NCBI RefSeq assembly: GCF_002850255.1
Contig: NZ_CP022523.1
Span: 504,485-568,484 of the forward strand
DNA length: 64,000 nt
DNA from: Pseudoalteromonas sp. NC201
GTDB taxonomy: Bacteria > Pseudomonadota > Gammaproteobacteria > Enterobacterales > Alteromonadaceae
Direction: 5' to 3'
Below the pieces are notes generated by a model. That model was given only the letters and a program-made list of their open reading frames with translations. It made no database searches and was not told the DNA's origin. Positions 1-8,832 of the stretch are shown piece by piece. Numbering within the stretch: position 1 is the stretch's first letter; each line of letters opens with the position of its first letter. The position numbers and the translations under genes were made by a program.

Positions 1-36
1 ACCCTTGGTGTCATTGGGTAAAATAAGTAAGGAAAG

Positions 37-603
37 ATGGATATTTTTGAACGTGTTAGGCAGTGCAAGCTTTGTGATAGAGCGCTTCCCATGGGGGCAA
101 AACCTATCATCCAAGGCAGTTATAAGGCCAAAGTCTTAATTATAGGCCAAGCGCCGGGTTTGAAAGCACATCAAACCTGCCAGCCGTTTAATGACCCAAG
201 TGGAGATAGATTGCGAGACTGGCTGGGTGTAAGTCGAATACAGTTTTATAACCCTGAACTCTTTGCCATTATGCCAATGGCATTTTGTTACCCTGGTAAA
301 GGGAAATCTGGAGATTTACCACCACCTAAAATCTGCGCGCCAACGTGGCATTCTCAGGTGCTAGCTACACTCAGCCACGTATCGCTGACACTACTTATTG
401 GGCAATATGCGCAAAAATGCTACTTAACGCAATATTCATCAGTAACTGAGATGGTAAAAAATGCTGACTTTTCCAGCCAAAGTCATTTGCCATTACCTCA
501 CCCCAGCCCTCGTAATCAGATCTGGTTAAAAAAGCACGACTGGTTTGAAAAAGACAGTGTACCGCAGTTAAAGACAAGAGTTTCAACTGCGCTATCATCT
601 TGA
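37..603 (+). CDS. Uracil-DNA glycosylase family protein
   Basis: The 188-residue protein belongs to the broad uracil-DNA glycosylase superfamily (COG1573 type). Motif GQAPG at residues 37-41 matches the water-activating and uracil-binding motif 1, and HPSPRN at 155-160 matches the C-terminal minor-groove loop motif. An N-terminal CKLC pair (Cys10, Cys13) recalls the Fe-S cysteines of family 4/5 enzymes, but the full cluster set is not evident. An AAGGAAAG ribosome site sits directly before the ATG. The expected role is base excision repair; the exact substrate cannot be read from sequence. It appears to be a single-gene unit. Confidence 0.8.
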   Translation: MDIFERVRQCKLCDRALPMGAKPIIQGSYKAKVLIIGQAPGLKAHQTCQPFNDPSGDRLRDWLGVSRIQFYNPELFAIMPMAFCYPGKGKSGDLPPPKICAPTWHSQVLATLSHVSLTLLIGQYAQKCYLTQYSSVTEMVKNADFSSQSHLPLPHPSPRNQIWLKKHDWFEKDSVPQLKTRVSTALSS

Positions 604-802
604 TAATGCGTTAATTAAGTTTTCACTTAATGCTTTAGGGTTAGGTTTAAAATCAAAGGCAATCTGATAGGTTTAAAACTAAGGAATAAAGGTCATATCA
701 GCTAATATTTATCACCATTTAGTTGCGTAATTACGAGTATTACCTCATACTCCAGCCTGTTTACATAACAAACACTTTTTAACATTTTCAAAGGACTTGA
801 TA

Positions 803-1159
803 ATGATATACAAAACTACCGGTTGGGCTGCTGTACTCCTTTCTCTCGTCGCATTTTATCCAAGTATGCAACCTGGTGCGTTTTCCGTTATAGGCTTCTA
901 CTTATGCCTGTTCTCCCTCATTATCGCAGCATTTGCGAGCCATATGGATAAACCGATTTATTTTCGCAGCGTGATCACACTGTCTCTTGTTAACATCTTG
1001 TTAGTGAATGATGGTACTCGTGCAAGCCTTTGGTTTGGCCAAAGCGACTGGGTTTATATCGGCTCTATGTACGGTATCTTTTTAGTCGTGGTGAGCATTT
1101 GTGGCTTTTTAGTGAGTCGAGACTTATTGATATCAACCCTAGAAGGTAAGGTTGAGTAA
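803..1159 (+). CDS. Small integral membrane protein, function unknown
   Basis: The 118-residue protein is almost entirely hydrophobic, with about four predicted membrane spans (roughly residues 5-20, 25-43, 55-70 and 85-105). The ATG at 803 is preferred over the upstream TTG at 797 because AAGGA at 791-795 is 7 nt from the ATG and only 1 nt from the TTG. I recognise no family motif. It stands alone between the glycosylase gene and the oppositely oriented qorB-like gene. Confidence 0.7.
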   Translation: MIYKTTGWAAVLLSLVAFYPSMQPGAFSVIGFYLCLFSLIIAAFASHMDKPIYFRSVITLSLVNILLVNDGTRASLWFGQSDWVYIGSMYGIFLVVVSICGFLVSRDLLISTLEGKVE

Positions 1160-1210
1160 AAAATAAGTGCACAAGCAAAGCCCGTGCACAAGATCAGCGG
1201 TAAAATATGC

Positions 1211-2056
1211 TTAATTTTTTGCGAGCGACTGGGCCACCGTTGTGGTCGGGCGACCAATCAACTGGCTGAGCGCATTACTCTGGGTTGCCAAATATCCTTG
1301 TTGCGCTTGTGCCTCAGCGTCAACCAATAACGCAGCAAACGCCGCTGGCACGCCGAGAGTAACCAAGTGGGCCAAATATTCTTCGTCAGATACAAACTTT
1401 GCTTTTACTTCAACTTGAGTATGCTTTGACACCGCTTGTGCCAAACCTGCAATTGTAAATGCGTTATCGCCAGCCAGCTCATAGACTGAATTGTCGTGGC
1501 CAGCGCTACTTAATATGGTGGCAGCAGCCAATGCGTAGTCTGCACGAGCAGCACTGTTGATCTGAGCTTGCGGCGCGATTGAGGTAATCGCATGATTTGC
1601 TGTAAATACAGGTACTAAATCAGTGTAGTTCTCGTTATACCATCCATTTCTCAGCATGCTATAAGCCACGCCGCTTGCTCTCAAATACGCCTCTGTTTCT
1701 TTGTGCTCTTTAGCCAGCTCTAGTGGTGAATTGTCCACATTCAAAATACTGGTATAGGCAATTAAGCGCACTTGGTTTTTCACTGCGGCATCAATAACTG
1801 CTTTGTGTTGAGCTGTTCGGCTTCCGATCTGATTGCCTGAGATCAGTAGCAGTTTTTCAACACCTGTAAGTGCTGCGTCAAGTGTGTGCGGTTTGTCGTA
1901 ATCAGCTTGCCTTACGGTGACCCCTAAATTGGCGAGTGCCTTTCCTTTATCGAGATCTCTGACTAGAGCCACAATGTGTTTGGTTGGTATCTTTTGTGCC
2001 AAAAACTCGATAACTAATTGACCTAATTTGCCTGTTGCGCCTGTGATTGCGATCAT
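1211..2056 (-). CDS. qorB: NmrA/QorB-type NAD(P)H-dependent oxidoreductase
   Basis: The 281-residue atypical short-chain dehydrogenase starts with a Rossmann nucleotide-binding motif, GATGKLG, at residues 5-11. It has the overall layout of QorB (YtfG), an NAD(P)H:quinone oxidoreductase type 2, including the LRNGWYNENY segment near residues 137-146. The expected activity is quinone reduction or redox sensing in the cytosol. It is divergent from a LysR-type regulator starting about 100 bp away, a common pairing in which the regulator controls the oxidoreductase. The family is clear; the quinone specificity is inferred by similarity. Confidence 0.82.
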   Translation of the reverse strand: MIAITGATGKLGQLVIEFLAQKIPTKHIVALVRDLDKGKALANLGVTVRQADYDKPHTLDAALTGVEKLLLISGNQIGSRTAQHKAVIDAAVKNQVRLIAYTSILNVDNSPLELAKEHKETEAYLRASGVAYSMLRNGWYNENYTDLVPVFTANHAITSIAPQAQINSAARADYALAAATILSSAGHDNSVYELAGDNAFTIAGLAQAVSKHTQVEVKAKFVSDEEYLAHLVTLGVPAAFAALLVDAEAQAQQGYLATQSNALSQLIGRPTTTVAQSLAKN

Positions 2057-2159
2057 GATGTATACCTCTTTTGAAAATGAGAATGTATTGGATGTGGCTA
2101 TTATGCGTGGTAATTTTTGTTATCATAAGTGGGTTAATTCGATATGGTGAGTTCTGAAA

Positions 2160-3056
2160 TTGAGTACAATAGACTTAAATGCATTAAAACTATTAGCAAT
2201 ATTTGCAACGGTTGTGGATGCGGGAAGCTTTGCTCAAGCTGCGCGAAAGCTCGCGACTAGCCGTTCTAGAGTGAGTGAACAAGTGTCCCAGTTAGAGACC
2301 ATGCTGGGTGTTCGACTACTGCAGCGTAGCACGAGGCAACTCACGCTAACGCGAGAGGGGCGTGACATTTTGGCTCAAGCGGATTCATTGCACGCTATTT
2401 TGGATGATGTTGAGGTATTGCTCGATAACAAAGAGCCTCATGGTATGGTCTCAATAACCATGACCCACGACACCGCACATAAGTTTCTGTTACCAAAACT
2501 TTCTGAGCTCACGGCGCGATATCCGAAGATCCAATTAAATATCATCGTTGATGATGACAAGCGCGATATTATTAACGACCATATAGATCTCGCCATCAGG
2601 GTTGGCTTTCCTAAAGACAGCGCACTGATTGCAAGGCAATTACATCAAGAATGTTTTAAGCTCTATGCAAGTCCTAAACTGATAGCATTGCATGGGTTAC
2701 CAAGCAAAGACACACAGCTAAACCAGCTACCTTGGTTACTGTTAGAGCAGGCTAAATCAACGGGGATGACGCAGTTTTATCGCAGTGGTGAAGCCGTAAA
2801 CTTTACACCAACTCAAGTGCATTGGTGCAATTCCCCTATGCTGTTACAACAAATGACAGTATCAGGGTTAGGAGTTGCGCAGTTATTGCCTTCTACTGTG
2901 AAGCAAGAAGTTGAACGCGGGGAGTTACAAATGATCTGTCCTGAGTTAAGTAGCGAGCAACTGGTGTTTTCTCTCGTTTATCCATCACGTAAACAAATTC
3001 CGCCTAGAACACGGGCGGTGATTGACTACCTATTGGAAGCGAATCTGTTTGGATAG
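2160..3056 (+). CDS. LysR-family transcriptional regulator
   Basis: The 298-residue protein has the classic LysR layout: an N-terminal winged helix-turn-helix (residues about 6-65, with ATSRSRVSEQVSQLE) and a C-terminal periplasmic-binding-protein-like effector domain. The start is a TTG at 2160, because the nearby ATG (2144) and GTG (2147) are out of frame; a GGTGAG at 2146-2151 can serve as ribosome site. It is divergent from the qorB-like gene and probably regulates it from the shared 103-bp intergenic region. The effector is unknown. Confidence 0.85.
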   Translation: MSTIDLNALKLLAIFATVVDAGSFAQAARKLATSRSRVSEQVSQLETMLGVRLLQRSTRQLTLTREGRDILAQADSLHAILDDVEVLLDNKEPHGMVSITMTHDTAHKFLLPKLSELTARYPKIQLNIIVDDDKRDIINDHIDLAIRVGFPKDSALIARQLHQECFKLYASPKLIALHGLPSKDTQLNQLPWLLLEQAKSTGMTQFYRSGEAVNFTPTQVHWCNSPMLLQQMTVSGLGVAQLLPSTVKQEVERGELQMICPELSSEQLVFSLVYPSRKQIPPRTRAVIDYLLEANLFG

Positions 3057-3394
3057 TTTTGGTTCTCATATTGACAATTTTAAGTCGATGGAGAACGCAT
3101 ACCTTTACCAAACATAAATAAACACGCGCTGTGTAAAGGCTGTGCACTTATTTTTGTTTGCTGTTCTCCTTTGCACAAAAAATCATGCGAAGGTTAACAA
3201 ATTGAAACAAAATGGTCTTTTTTACGTCACTAAAGCTTGAAAAATAAAATTGATACGATAGACTCGCGTTTACAGTTTAGATACAAAAACGCAACTTGGT
3301 TTTGTGCGCTATCAGTCAATAATAGGTACTAAATACACTTGTCTACTGTTTAATCGGTGGCTGAAAGCGCGAGCACAACTAAAGAAAAAGGAAT
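3057..3394. other. Intergenic gap upstream of the HTH/peptide cassette
   Basis: About 340 bp without a credible gene. The AT-rich stretch from about 3170 to 3390 presumably carries the promoter of the downstream cassette. I see no strong palindrome, terminator or RNA gene here. Confidence 0.5.
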
Positions 3395-3718
3395 GTGTTG
3401 GTGGGTGAATATGACAAACGTTTTACAGGAGATGATTTGCGCCGCATGCGTAAAGTGGCAGGTAAAACCACAAGTGAAATGGCGAGGCTCGCAGGAGTTG
3501 AGCGAGGCACCTACGAAAATTATGAAAAGGGTGTGAGTAAGTTTCCTTACGAATACTTTGAAATTTGGTGTGACGCGTGTGGAGTAAACCTTACACCACT
3601 GCGGGACCAGATTAAGGCCCTACGAGAAAAAATAGACGACACTAAGCTTTGGCGTAAATCTCCAACTCCCCGCAGTGACAAACAAACCAAAACAGGTAAG
3701 GGAGACAGTGAGGTATGA
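3395..3718 (+). CDS. Cro/C1-type helix-turn-helix protein
   Basis: The protein of about 107 residues has an XRE-like helix-turn-helix at residues about 10-60 (KTTSEMARLAGVERGTYENY), followed by a charged helix and a basic tail. Alternative starts GTG 3395, TTG 3398 and GTG 3401 are all in frame; AAAAAGGA just before favours 3398 or 3401. The stop overlaps a following ATG as ATGA, suggesting translational coupling to a short reading frame. By position it is probably the regulator of the peptide/membrane-protein cassette downstream. Confidence 0.72.
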   Translation: MLVGEYDKRFTGDDLRRMRKVAGKTTSEMARLAGVERGTYENYEKGVSKFPYEYFEIWCDACGVNLTPLRDQIKALREKIDDTKLWRKSPTPRSDKQTKTGKGDSEV

Positions 3719-3885
3719 GCAAAGTCTATTGGCAGGGGCAAGTAGCGTATCATTTTTTACAAGTGTTACCTTGTGTTTTGGATTGCAACAAGGTGTTTGC
3801 ATTTGTATTGGCAGCAGGTAAAGTAAGGTGGAGTCTATACACCGCAAAACTTAACCTAGAAAGGACGTCATCATGCGCTTTTTAA
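3715..3885 (+). CDS. Possible 56-residue small protein coupled to the HTH gene
   Basis: An ATG overlapping the HTH stop codon (ATGA at 3715-3718) opens a 56-codon frame running to a TAA at 3883-3885, inside the start of the next gene. It encodes a short hydrophobic protein with two cysteines. There is no recognisable family and no independent ribosome site, so it is either a coupled small protein or chance; coding is uncertain. Confidence 0.3.
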   Translation: MSKVYWQGQVAYHFLQVLPCVLDCNKVFAFVLAAGKVRWSLYTAKLNLERTSSCAF

Positions 3886-4115
3886 AAAATAATACAACAC
3901 GCCAGTTTAATAACCTAATGCAATTTATTTCCATCATTATCGAGGTTGTAGTTCCAAAACCTTGCACAAATATTAATAAATTGAATAGTGTGCCTTTGGC
4001 CAACGAAGATATTGACCTTGTTATAGGTGGAGTTGGTGGCAGTAAAATAAAAGACCCAAAACTAGAACCGGAAAGTCGCTCTCCCGGTATCAATCACTTC
4101 AAGGAAACACAATGA
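3873..4115 (+). CDS. Putative secreted peptide precursor with double-glycine leader
   Basis: The 80-residue protein has a strong ribosome site (AAAGGA at 3860-3865) before ATG 3873. Residues 42-53 read LANEDIDLVIGG, which fits the double-glycine leader pattern (Leu, acidic pair, aliphatic at -4 and -2, Gly-Gly) recognised by C39-peptidase ABC exporters of bacteriocins and related peptides. Cleavage after Gly53 would release a 27-residue hydrophilic, proline- and charge-rich, cysteine-free peptide; a second GG at 55-56 follows at once. The N-terminal part is unusually long (53 residues) and hydrophobic near residues 15-27. Function is unknown and no dedicated C39 exporter is visible in this window. 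Confidence 0.6.
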   Translation: MRFLKNNTTRQFNNLMQFISIIIEVVVPKPCTNINKLNSVPLANEDIDLVIGGVGGSKIKDPKLEPESRSPGINHFKETQ

Positions 4116-4765
4116 AGTTATCCTCTATTTTCTTAATATTTGGAGTGGTCATTGCCACTCTATTTTCAGCGGCATATTTTAATATTGAACTTTATACGTA
4201 TAGTGCGATACTTTTGAGCATTCTAGTATTGTGCTATTTAGGAAAGAAGCTGGAGAATATAAAGCATATAGCTGTAATACTCTTCTCGTTGGTAGTAATT
4301 GAGTATGTAGTAGTTTCATTCCTATTTAAGCTTAATTCACAAGGCTTGCCTGCCTTTCAAACGAATGCACTAATTTTTGGTACGCACTTTCTTGTTGATC
4401 TGGTTATGTTGCTGTTCTTGAAATACAGAGTGCGTTTTTCATTACGCTATATACGCCGGACAAACCCCGATAATTGGCGCGCCATCTATATGACTCATGC
4501 TGATCCACTGCTTTATGGTATCTTTTTTGCGTTTGTTTTAGTGGATTTAGCTGCCTTTGGTGAAAATATTATCCGTAATTTAGAGTATTTAGGCGTTGAT
4601 GAAGCGTTTGCTAAACAATTTTGGAGCTGGGGTTTAATTTACTACAACTACGAGATCCTTAAGTCGATTTTGTTATCTTGTGTTATTACCACGTTATTGG
4701 CAACAATCTTTGTTGAGCGGCAGCGACCCGCCGAAGCTGAGCCTGAATTTGAGGCTAAGCCTTAA
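4112..4765 (+). CDS. Polytopic membrane protein of the peptide cassette
   Basis: The 217-residue protein overlaps the peptide gene by 4 bp (ATGA), so the two are translationally coupled. It has about six hydrophobic segments (approximately residues 5-24, 28-47, 53-74, 85-105, 136-155 and 178-200) and an acidic tail. No family was recognised. The coupling suggests a role with the double-glycine peptide, such as immunity, sensing or export assistance; this is inference. The gene ends just before a good rho-independent terminator. Confidence 0.7.
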   Translation: MKLSSIFLIFGVVIATLFSAAYFNIELYTYSAILLSILVLCYLGKKLENIKHIAVILFSLVVIEYVVVSFLFKLNSQGLPAFQTNALIFGTHFLVDLVMLLFLKYRVRFSLRYIRRTNPDNWRAIYMTHADPLLYGIFFAFVLVDLAAFGENIIRNLEYLGVDEAFAKQFWSWGLIYYNYEILKSILLSCVITTLLATIFVERQRPAEAEPEFEAKP

Positions 4766-4804
4766 TATTTAAGTTAAATTATTTTCTTACTATTGATCCT
4801 TATT

Positions 4805-4830
4805 GGGGCCTGCATCTGCAGGCCTTTTTA
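4805..4830 (+). terminator. Rho-independent terminator of the peptide cassette
   Basis: GGCCTGC (4807-4813), a four-base loop and GCAGGCC (4818-4824) form a perfect 7-bp stem followed by TTTTT. It lies 40 bp after the membrane-protein stop and before the convergent ABC permease gene. Confidence 0.85.
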
Positions 4831-4854
4831 TTGCCACATTAAGTATATTGTAGG

Positions 4855-5580
4855 TTAAGCCTTTCTAAATTTAATTTGCGCGACAAAGAATAATGCAAGC
4901 GTTTGTGTAATTAGGACGGCCACATGGAGATAAACTGGAAAACCCAAGGTGGCATCAATGGTCGAAAGCGCCAACTGAGAAATATGGAAAGTTGGCAACA
5001 GCCAAGCAAACCATTGCATTGCTTCAGGAAATAGCGTGATAGGTAGCCACAGGCCAGAAAGCAACGAGAGTGGTAGGTAAATTAAGTTAACCACCGCAGG
5101 TGCCGCTTTTGCTGACACTGACAGCCCAACTAACAGCCCTAACATACACAAAGGCAAGGTGCCGAGCAGGGCAATGGCAATCACGAGTAACCATTGAGCT
5201 AAACTTAAAGACACGCCAGAAAATAATGCCAGCAAGCTCATTAAGCAGGCTACGAGCAATGAAAAAGCCGTCGCACTCACACATTTTGCGAGCAGATACT
5301 GATAGGGAGAAACGGGAGAGAGCTGCTTGAGTATCAGCCAACCATTTTGCTTTTCAAGGGCGACGTTAACGCCAAAGGAAAATAGCGCAGGTCCTATCAT
5401 GCCAAATATCAGATAATTGATATACATATAGTTATGGGAGTCATGATGACTGAACACCACGCCGAAGAAAAGATAAAACAAGCAAGGAAATAGTGTGGCT
5501 GGGATCACAAAACCCTTACTTCTAAATGTGCTCAAAAGTTCAGTTTTGCTTTCAAGTATAAAGGATGCTGTGTTTATCAT
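4855..5580 (-). CDS. ABC-2 type transporter permease
   Basis: The 241-residue protein has about six membrane spans and the ABC-2 permease arrangement: a cytoplasmic N-terminus, a first hairpin near residues 25-75, and spans at about 100-125, 132-158, 163-185 and 215-235. It begins 2 bp after the ATPase stop codon, so the two form one operon and probably one exporter. Such small two-gene ABC-2 exporters move drugs, lipids or polysaccharide; the substrate cannot be inferred here. Confidence 0.8.
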   Translation of the reverse strand: MINTASFILESKTELLSTFRSKGFVIPATLFPCLFYLFFGVVFSHHDSHNYMYINYLIFGMIGPALFSFGVNVALEKQNGWLILKQLSPVSPYQYLLAKCVSATAFSLLVACLMSLLALFSGVSLSLAQWLLVIAIALLGTLPLCMLGLLVGLSVSAKAAPAVVNLIYLPLSLLSGLWLPITLFPEAMQWFAWLLPTFHISQLALSTIDATLGFPVYLHVAVLITQTLALFFVAQIKFRKA

Positions 5581-5582
5581 GG

Positions 5583-6470
5583 TTAAGCGCTCCTAGCATT
5601 CATTAGGGATAAATAAGCTTCTTCGAGGCTCATTGGGGCTACATACAAATTGCGAATAGAAAATTTTTCTAATACCTGCTGCACAATATGGTTTGGCTCA
5701 TCCGTCAATATAGTGAACTGATCGCCTTTAACATGCAGATCTATCATAGGAAATGCGTTAACCAGTGCAGCAGCAGGCAGGTCGCTGGTGAACTTGATTT
5801 GTGAGCGACGATAGGTGTTGGCAAGCTCAGGTATGTCGTTAATTTTGGTACATTTTCCTTCTTTTAAAACTAATAATTCATCCGCTAATGCTTCTGCCTC
5901 GTGAAGATAGTGTGTGGTAAGAAGTACCATTTTATTTTGCTGTTTTAATGTGCGTATGGCCTGCCACAGTTGCTGTCTTGACTCTACATCCATACCAACA
6001 CTAGGTTCATCCAAAAAAACAATGTCGGGATTGCCTGCTAGTGCAATTGCCATAAACAGTCGTTGCTTTTGACCTCCAGATAACGTATCGAAAGTTTGTT
6101 CTAAAAATGGTGCTAATTGGCAGAGTGAAATTAACCGCTCCAATGGAATTGGGGTTTGATGGTAACTTGCAAATAACGCCAGAAACTCCCTCACCTTGGT
6201 TTGCAGAGGTAGCCCGCCTAACTGCATCATGGCACCTACGCGCTGGCGACAAAAGTCAGACTCTGGCTGATGACCAAGAACAGAGACTCGTCCTGATGTG
6301 GGTCTTAGTCTGCCAAGCATTATATTGATCAGGGTGGTTTTTCCTGCGCCATTTGGACCAAGAATGGAATAAACCTTACCCTGTTCAAGCGTAAGGTTTA
6401 GGTCTGCTAATATTGGCTTAGTATTGTTGTATGCAAAACTGATATTTGATAACTCAATGGCGTTGCTCAC
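5583..6470 (-). CDS. ABC transporter ATP-binding protein
   Basis: The GTG at 6470 is chosen as start because AGGAG lies 8 nt upstream and the longer reading frame adds 30 residues with no homologous character. The protein (about 295 residues) carries Walker A GPNGAGKTT, signature LSGGQKQR, Walker B IVFLDEPS and the switch histidine TTHYLHEAE, followed by an approximately 90-residue C-terminal extension typical of CcmA-like exporter ATPases. It energises the adjacent ABC-2 permease. Confidence 0.85.
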   Translation of the reverse strand: MSNAIELSNISFAYNNTKPILADLNLTLEQGKVYSILGPNGAGKTTLINIMLGRLRPTSGRVSVLGHQPESDFCRQRVGAMMQLGGLPLQTKVREFLALFASYHQTPIPLERLISLCQLAPFLEQTFDTLSGGQKQRLFMAIALAGNPDIVFLDEPSVGMDVESRQQLWQAIRTLKQQNKMVLLTTHYLHEAEALADELLVLKEGKCTKINDIPELANTYRRSQIKFTSDLPAAALVNAFPMIDLHVKGDQFTILTDEPNHIVQQVLEKFSIRNLYVAPMSLEEAYLSLMNARSA

Positions 6471-6617
6471 CGTCTTCGCTCCTACTGAACTGTACGATTT
6501 GCAGTATGCGTTGCTATAAGATGAAGCGTGAGTGAGGGTTGTCAGAAAATAAAATGACAAATGTCAGAACTTAAAAGGTAGCTCACAGGCATTGCAGCAC
6601 CTGTGAGTATTTAAGCA

Positions 6618-7127
6618 TTACAGCCCCGTCATTTTTGATAAATGCGTAGAGAGGGCAAGTTGGATCTTAGTGTCAGGGGCCTTTACAGTAAACAAAGCCT
6701 CTTCAAAATCGCCTTTTGAAAAGCTATCGTGAATGTTATTCGACAGTGCATAAGGCTCACTTGGCATGCCGGTAAATGGGAAGATCATCCGATCCATGCC
6801 GCCATCACCATCTTCGTCATGGATCACGTGGATCGCATACTGGCCTGCAGGCACGCCTTCAAAAGTGACCGTCGTGGTAGGAGTTTGCGGTGTGACAATT
6901 AGCTTGCGAAAAAAGTGAGCGTCTGGATCATTCACATTTTTATCGCTGTGATAGTCAGCGCTGTTGTCAAATAGCAGTACTAGCATTTGACCATCGGTAT
7001 TGGTCACATCAGTGATCTCAACCGTAAGATTCGTTGGGGGACCTGCAACCGTATTTACGCTTACCGGACTTGTTGAACTACACGCCGCAAGTAGTGCCAG
7101 CGCAAACAATAAACTTAGGGACCTCAT
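6618..7127 (-). CDS. DUF2141-family lipoprotein
   Basis: The 169-residue protein has a lipoprotein signal (MRSLSLLFALALLAAC, lipid-attachment Cys16). The mature domain matches the DUF2141 pattern: a beta-sandwich with the PAGQYAIHVIHDEDGDGGMD segment, including a characteristic H-DxDxDGxMD stretch, then a conserved PxxPYALSNN segment. Function is unknown; it is expected to be anchored in the outer or inner membrane facing the periplasm. It appears monocistronic. Confidence 0.78.
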   Translation of the reverse strand: MRSLSLLFALALLAACSSTSPVSVNTVAGPPTNLTVEITDVTNTDGQMLVLLFDNSADYHSDKNVNDPDAHFFRKLIVTPQTPTTTVTFEGVPAGQYAIHVIHDEDGDGGMDRMIFPFTGMPSEPYALSNNIHDSFSKGDFEEALFTVKAPDTKIQLALSTHLSKMTGL

Positions 7128-7397
7128 CCTTTGCTCCTATTAAGGGTTAAATTGTAGCTTCACAAGCTTGTCAGATAATTGTGTAAATACTGTTAAAAAT
7201 TGTTAGGTGAGAGCAATGTTAAAGACTGTTCTGACCAGTGTGACCACGCGTTGTAATAGATTGGAACAATCATTCGATGCAATAGAACGAAATAGCCAAA
7301 TTTGACTAATTTTATTCTCGCGCAGGTTTGGTAGGCTAACTATTAAATAATTGCGCTGAACTGATTATTCCAAGTTCAGGTTAACCCGAGAGCTATT

Positions 7398-7685
7398 ATG
7401 AACATTATCCGAACGAACAAAGCACAGGCAACACAAGATGGTGCTGGCGTAAATATTAACCGCATCGCTGGATTTGAAAACCATGGGGAGCAAACGTTGC
7501 TTGAGCTTGACCCAAGTCAAAACCTCGCTCTCTTAGCGACGGATGATGTTGGCTTTTTGATCCTTGCAGGGCAGCCGATTAATGAAAAAATAGCGCATAT
7601 GGGACCATTTGTGATGAATACCCAAGAGGAGCTTCATCAAGCGGTAAAAGATTATCAACAAGGACGCTTCGGCGATATTGTATAG
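7398..7685 (+). pseudogene. Internally deleted pirin-like gene
   Basis: The 95-residue product joins two separated parts of a pirin. Residues 1-27 (DGAGVNINRIAGFENH) match the pirin N-terminus. Residues about 30-95 (LILAGQPINEKIAHMGPFVM, then NTQEELHQAVKDYQQGRFG) match the far C-terminus. Intact pirins are about 280-300 residues, so roughly 190 residues, including the metal-binding HxH cupin core, are missing. The frame is kept across the join, near residue 28. It is placed 9 bp before the glutathionyl-hydroquinone reductase gene, a natural pirin neighbour. It is probably a remnant, although a short expressed product cannot be excluded. Confidence 0.65.
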
Positions 7686-7694
7686 GAGGTTTAC

Positions 7695-8678
7695 ATGGGA
7701 TTATTAATTGACGGTCAATGGCACGATAAGTGGTATGACACAAAAAGTAGCCAAGGCAAGTTTGAGCGTGAGTCTGCAAAACTAAGAAATTGGGTAACAG
7801 AAGACGGCAGTGCGGGACCAACGGGTAAAGCGGGTTTTAAAGCCGAATCCAGACGCTACCATTTGTATGTTTCCCTTGCGTGTCCTTGGGCTCATAGAAC
7901 GCTTATTTTCAGACAGCTTAAACAATTAGAGGCGCATATTGATGTATCGATTGTAGACCCTGATATGTTAGATCAAGGTTGGTGTTTTACCAGTCAGCGT
8001 CCAGAAGTCGGTGATAGCCTGTATCAGCTCAGTTTTATGCATCAGCTGTATACGAAAAACGACCCAAATTATTCGGGTCGAGTCACAGTGCCTGTCCTTT
8101 GGGATAAACAAACTGAGCAAATCGTGAGCAACGAATCGAGTGAAATCATTCGTATGTTTAATCGTGCCTTTAACCTGATAACGGGAAACGACACCGATTA
8201 TTACCCAGAGGCGCTACAGCATGAAATCGATGAAATAAACGACTTTGTTTATCACAACATCAACAATGGCGTATATAAAGCCGGATTTGCGACAACCCAA
8301 GATGCTTATCACAGTGCGGTAAGTGCGTTATTTAACGCGCTAGATAAGCTCGAAGCAAGACTCGCTGCGCAACGTTATCTTGTGAAAGGACAATTAACGG
8401 AAGCCGACTGGCGATTATTTACGACTCTCATCCGTTTCGACAGCGTGTACCATGGTCACTTCAAGTGCAACATTAAGCAAATCGAAGATTACCCCAATAT
8501 TTCTGCGTATGTGCGTGACTTATATCAACATCAAGGTATTGCAGATACGGTTGATTTTTACCACATTAAAAGGCACTACTACTTTAGCCATACGATGATC
8601 AATCCAACCCAAGTGGTACCAGAAGGGCCAAGCATTGATTATCACCGTTTTCATAACCGTAAAGGCATCACGTTGTAA
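7695..8678 (+). CDS. yqjG: Glutathionyl-hydroquinone reductase
   Basis: The 327-residue glutathione-transferase-fold enzyme belongs to the xi class (YqjG/ECM4). The active-site motif is SLACPWAHRT with catalytic Cys near residue 61, followed by the family segments SNESSEIIRM and LTEADWRLFTTLIRFD. It reduces glutathionyl-hydroquinones using glutathione in the cytosol. AGGAGG precedes the ATG by 6 nt, and it is transcribed with the upstream pirin remnant. Confidence 0.9.
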   Translation: MGLLIDGQWHDKWYDTKSSQGKFERESAKLRNWVTEDGSAGPTGKAGFKAESRRYHLYVSLACPWAHRTLIFRQLKQLEAHIDVSIVDPDMLDQGWCFTSQRPEVGDSLYQLSFMHQLYTKNDPNYSGRVTVPVLWDKQTEQIVSNESSEIIRMFNRAFNLITGNDTDYYPEALQHEIDEINDFVYHNINNGVYKAGFATTQDAYHSAVSALFNALDKLEARLAAQRYLVKGQLTEADWRLFTTLIRFDSVYHGHFKCNIKQIEDYPNISAYVRDLYQHQGIADTVDFYHIKRHYYFSHTMINPTQVVPEGPSIDYHRFHNRKGITL

Positions 8679-8832
8679 ATAACCTCCGTGTGCAGGGTAA
8701 GTAATCTTTGTCTTTGTTTCTATTTGGACTAGATTTAATAATGCGTTTGCTTGTAGCTGCCTTTTGTGCTTAAGTGCAAACGCATTTTAGGTCTTTATGC
8801 CTAACAGTTAGGCCACTGTCCAAGGAGAAAAT

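Noticed and set aside
6471..6560. N-terminal extension of the ABC ATPase
   Set aside because: The AGGAG-supported GTG at 6470 fits the ATPase domain start; the extra 30 residues are atypical.
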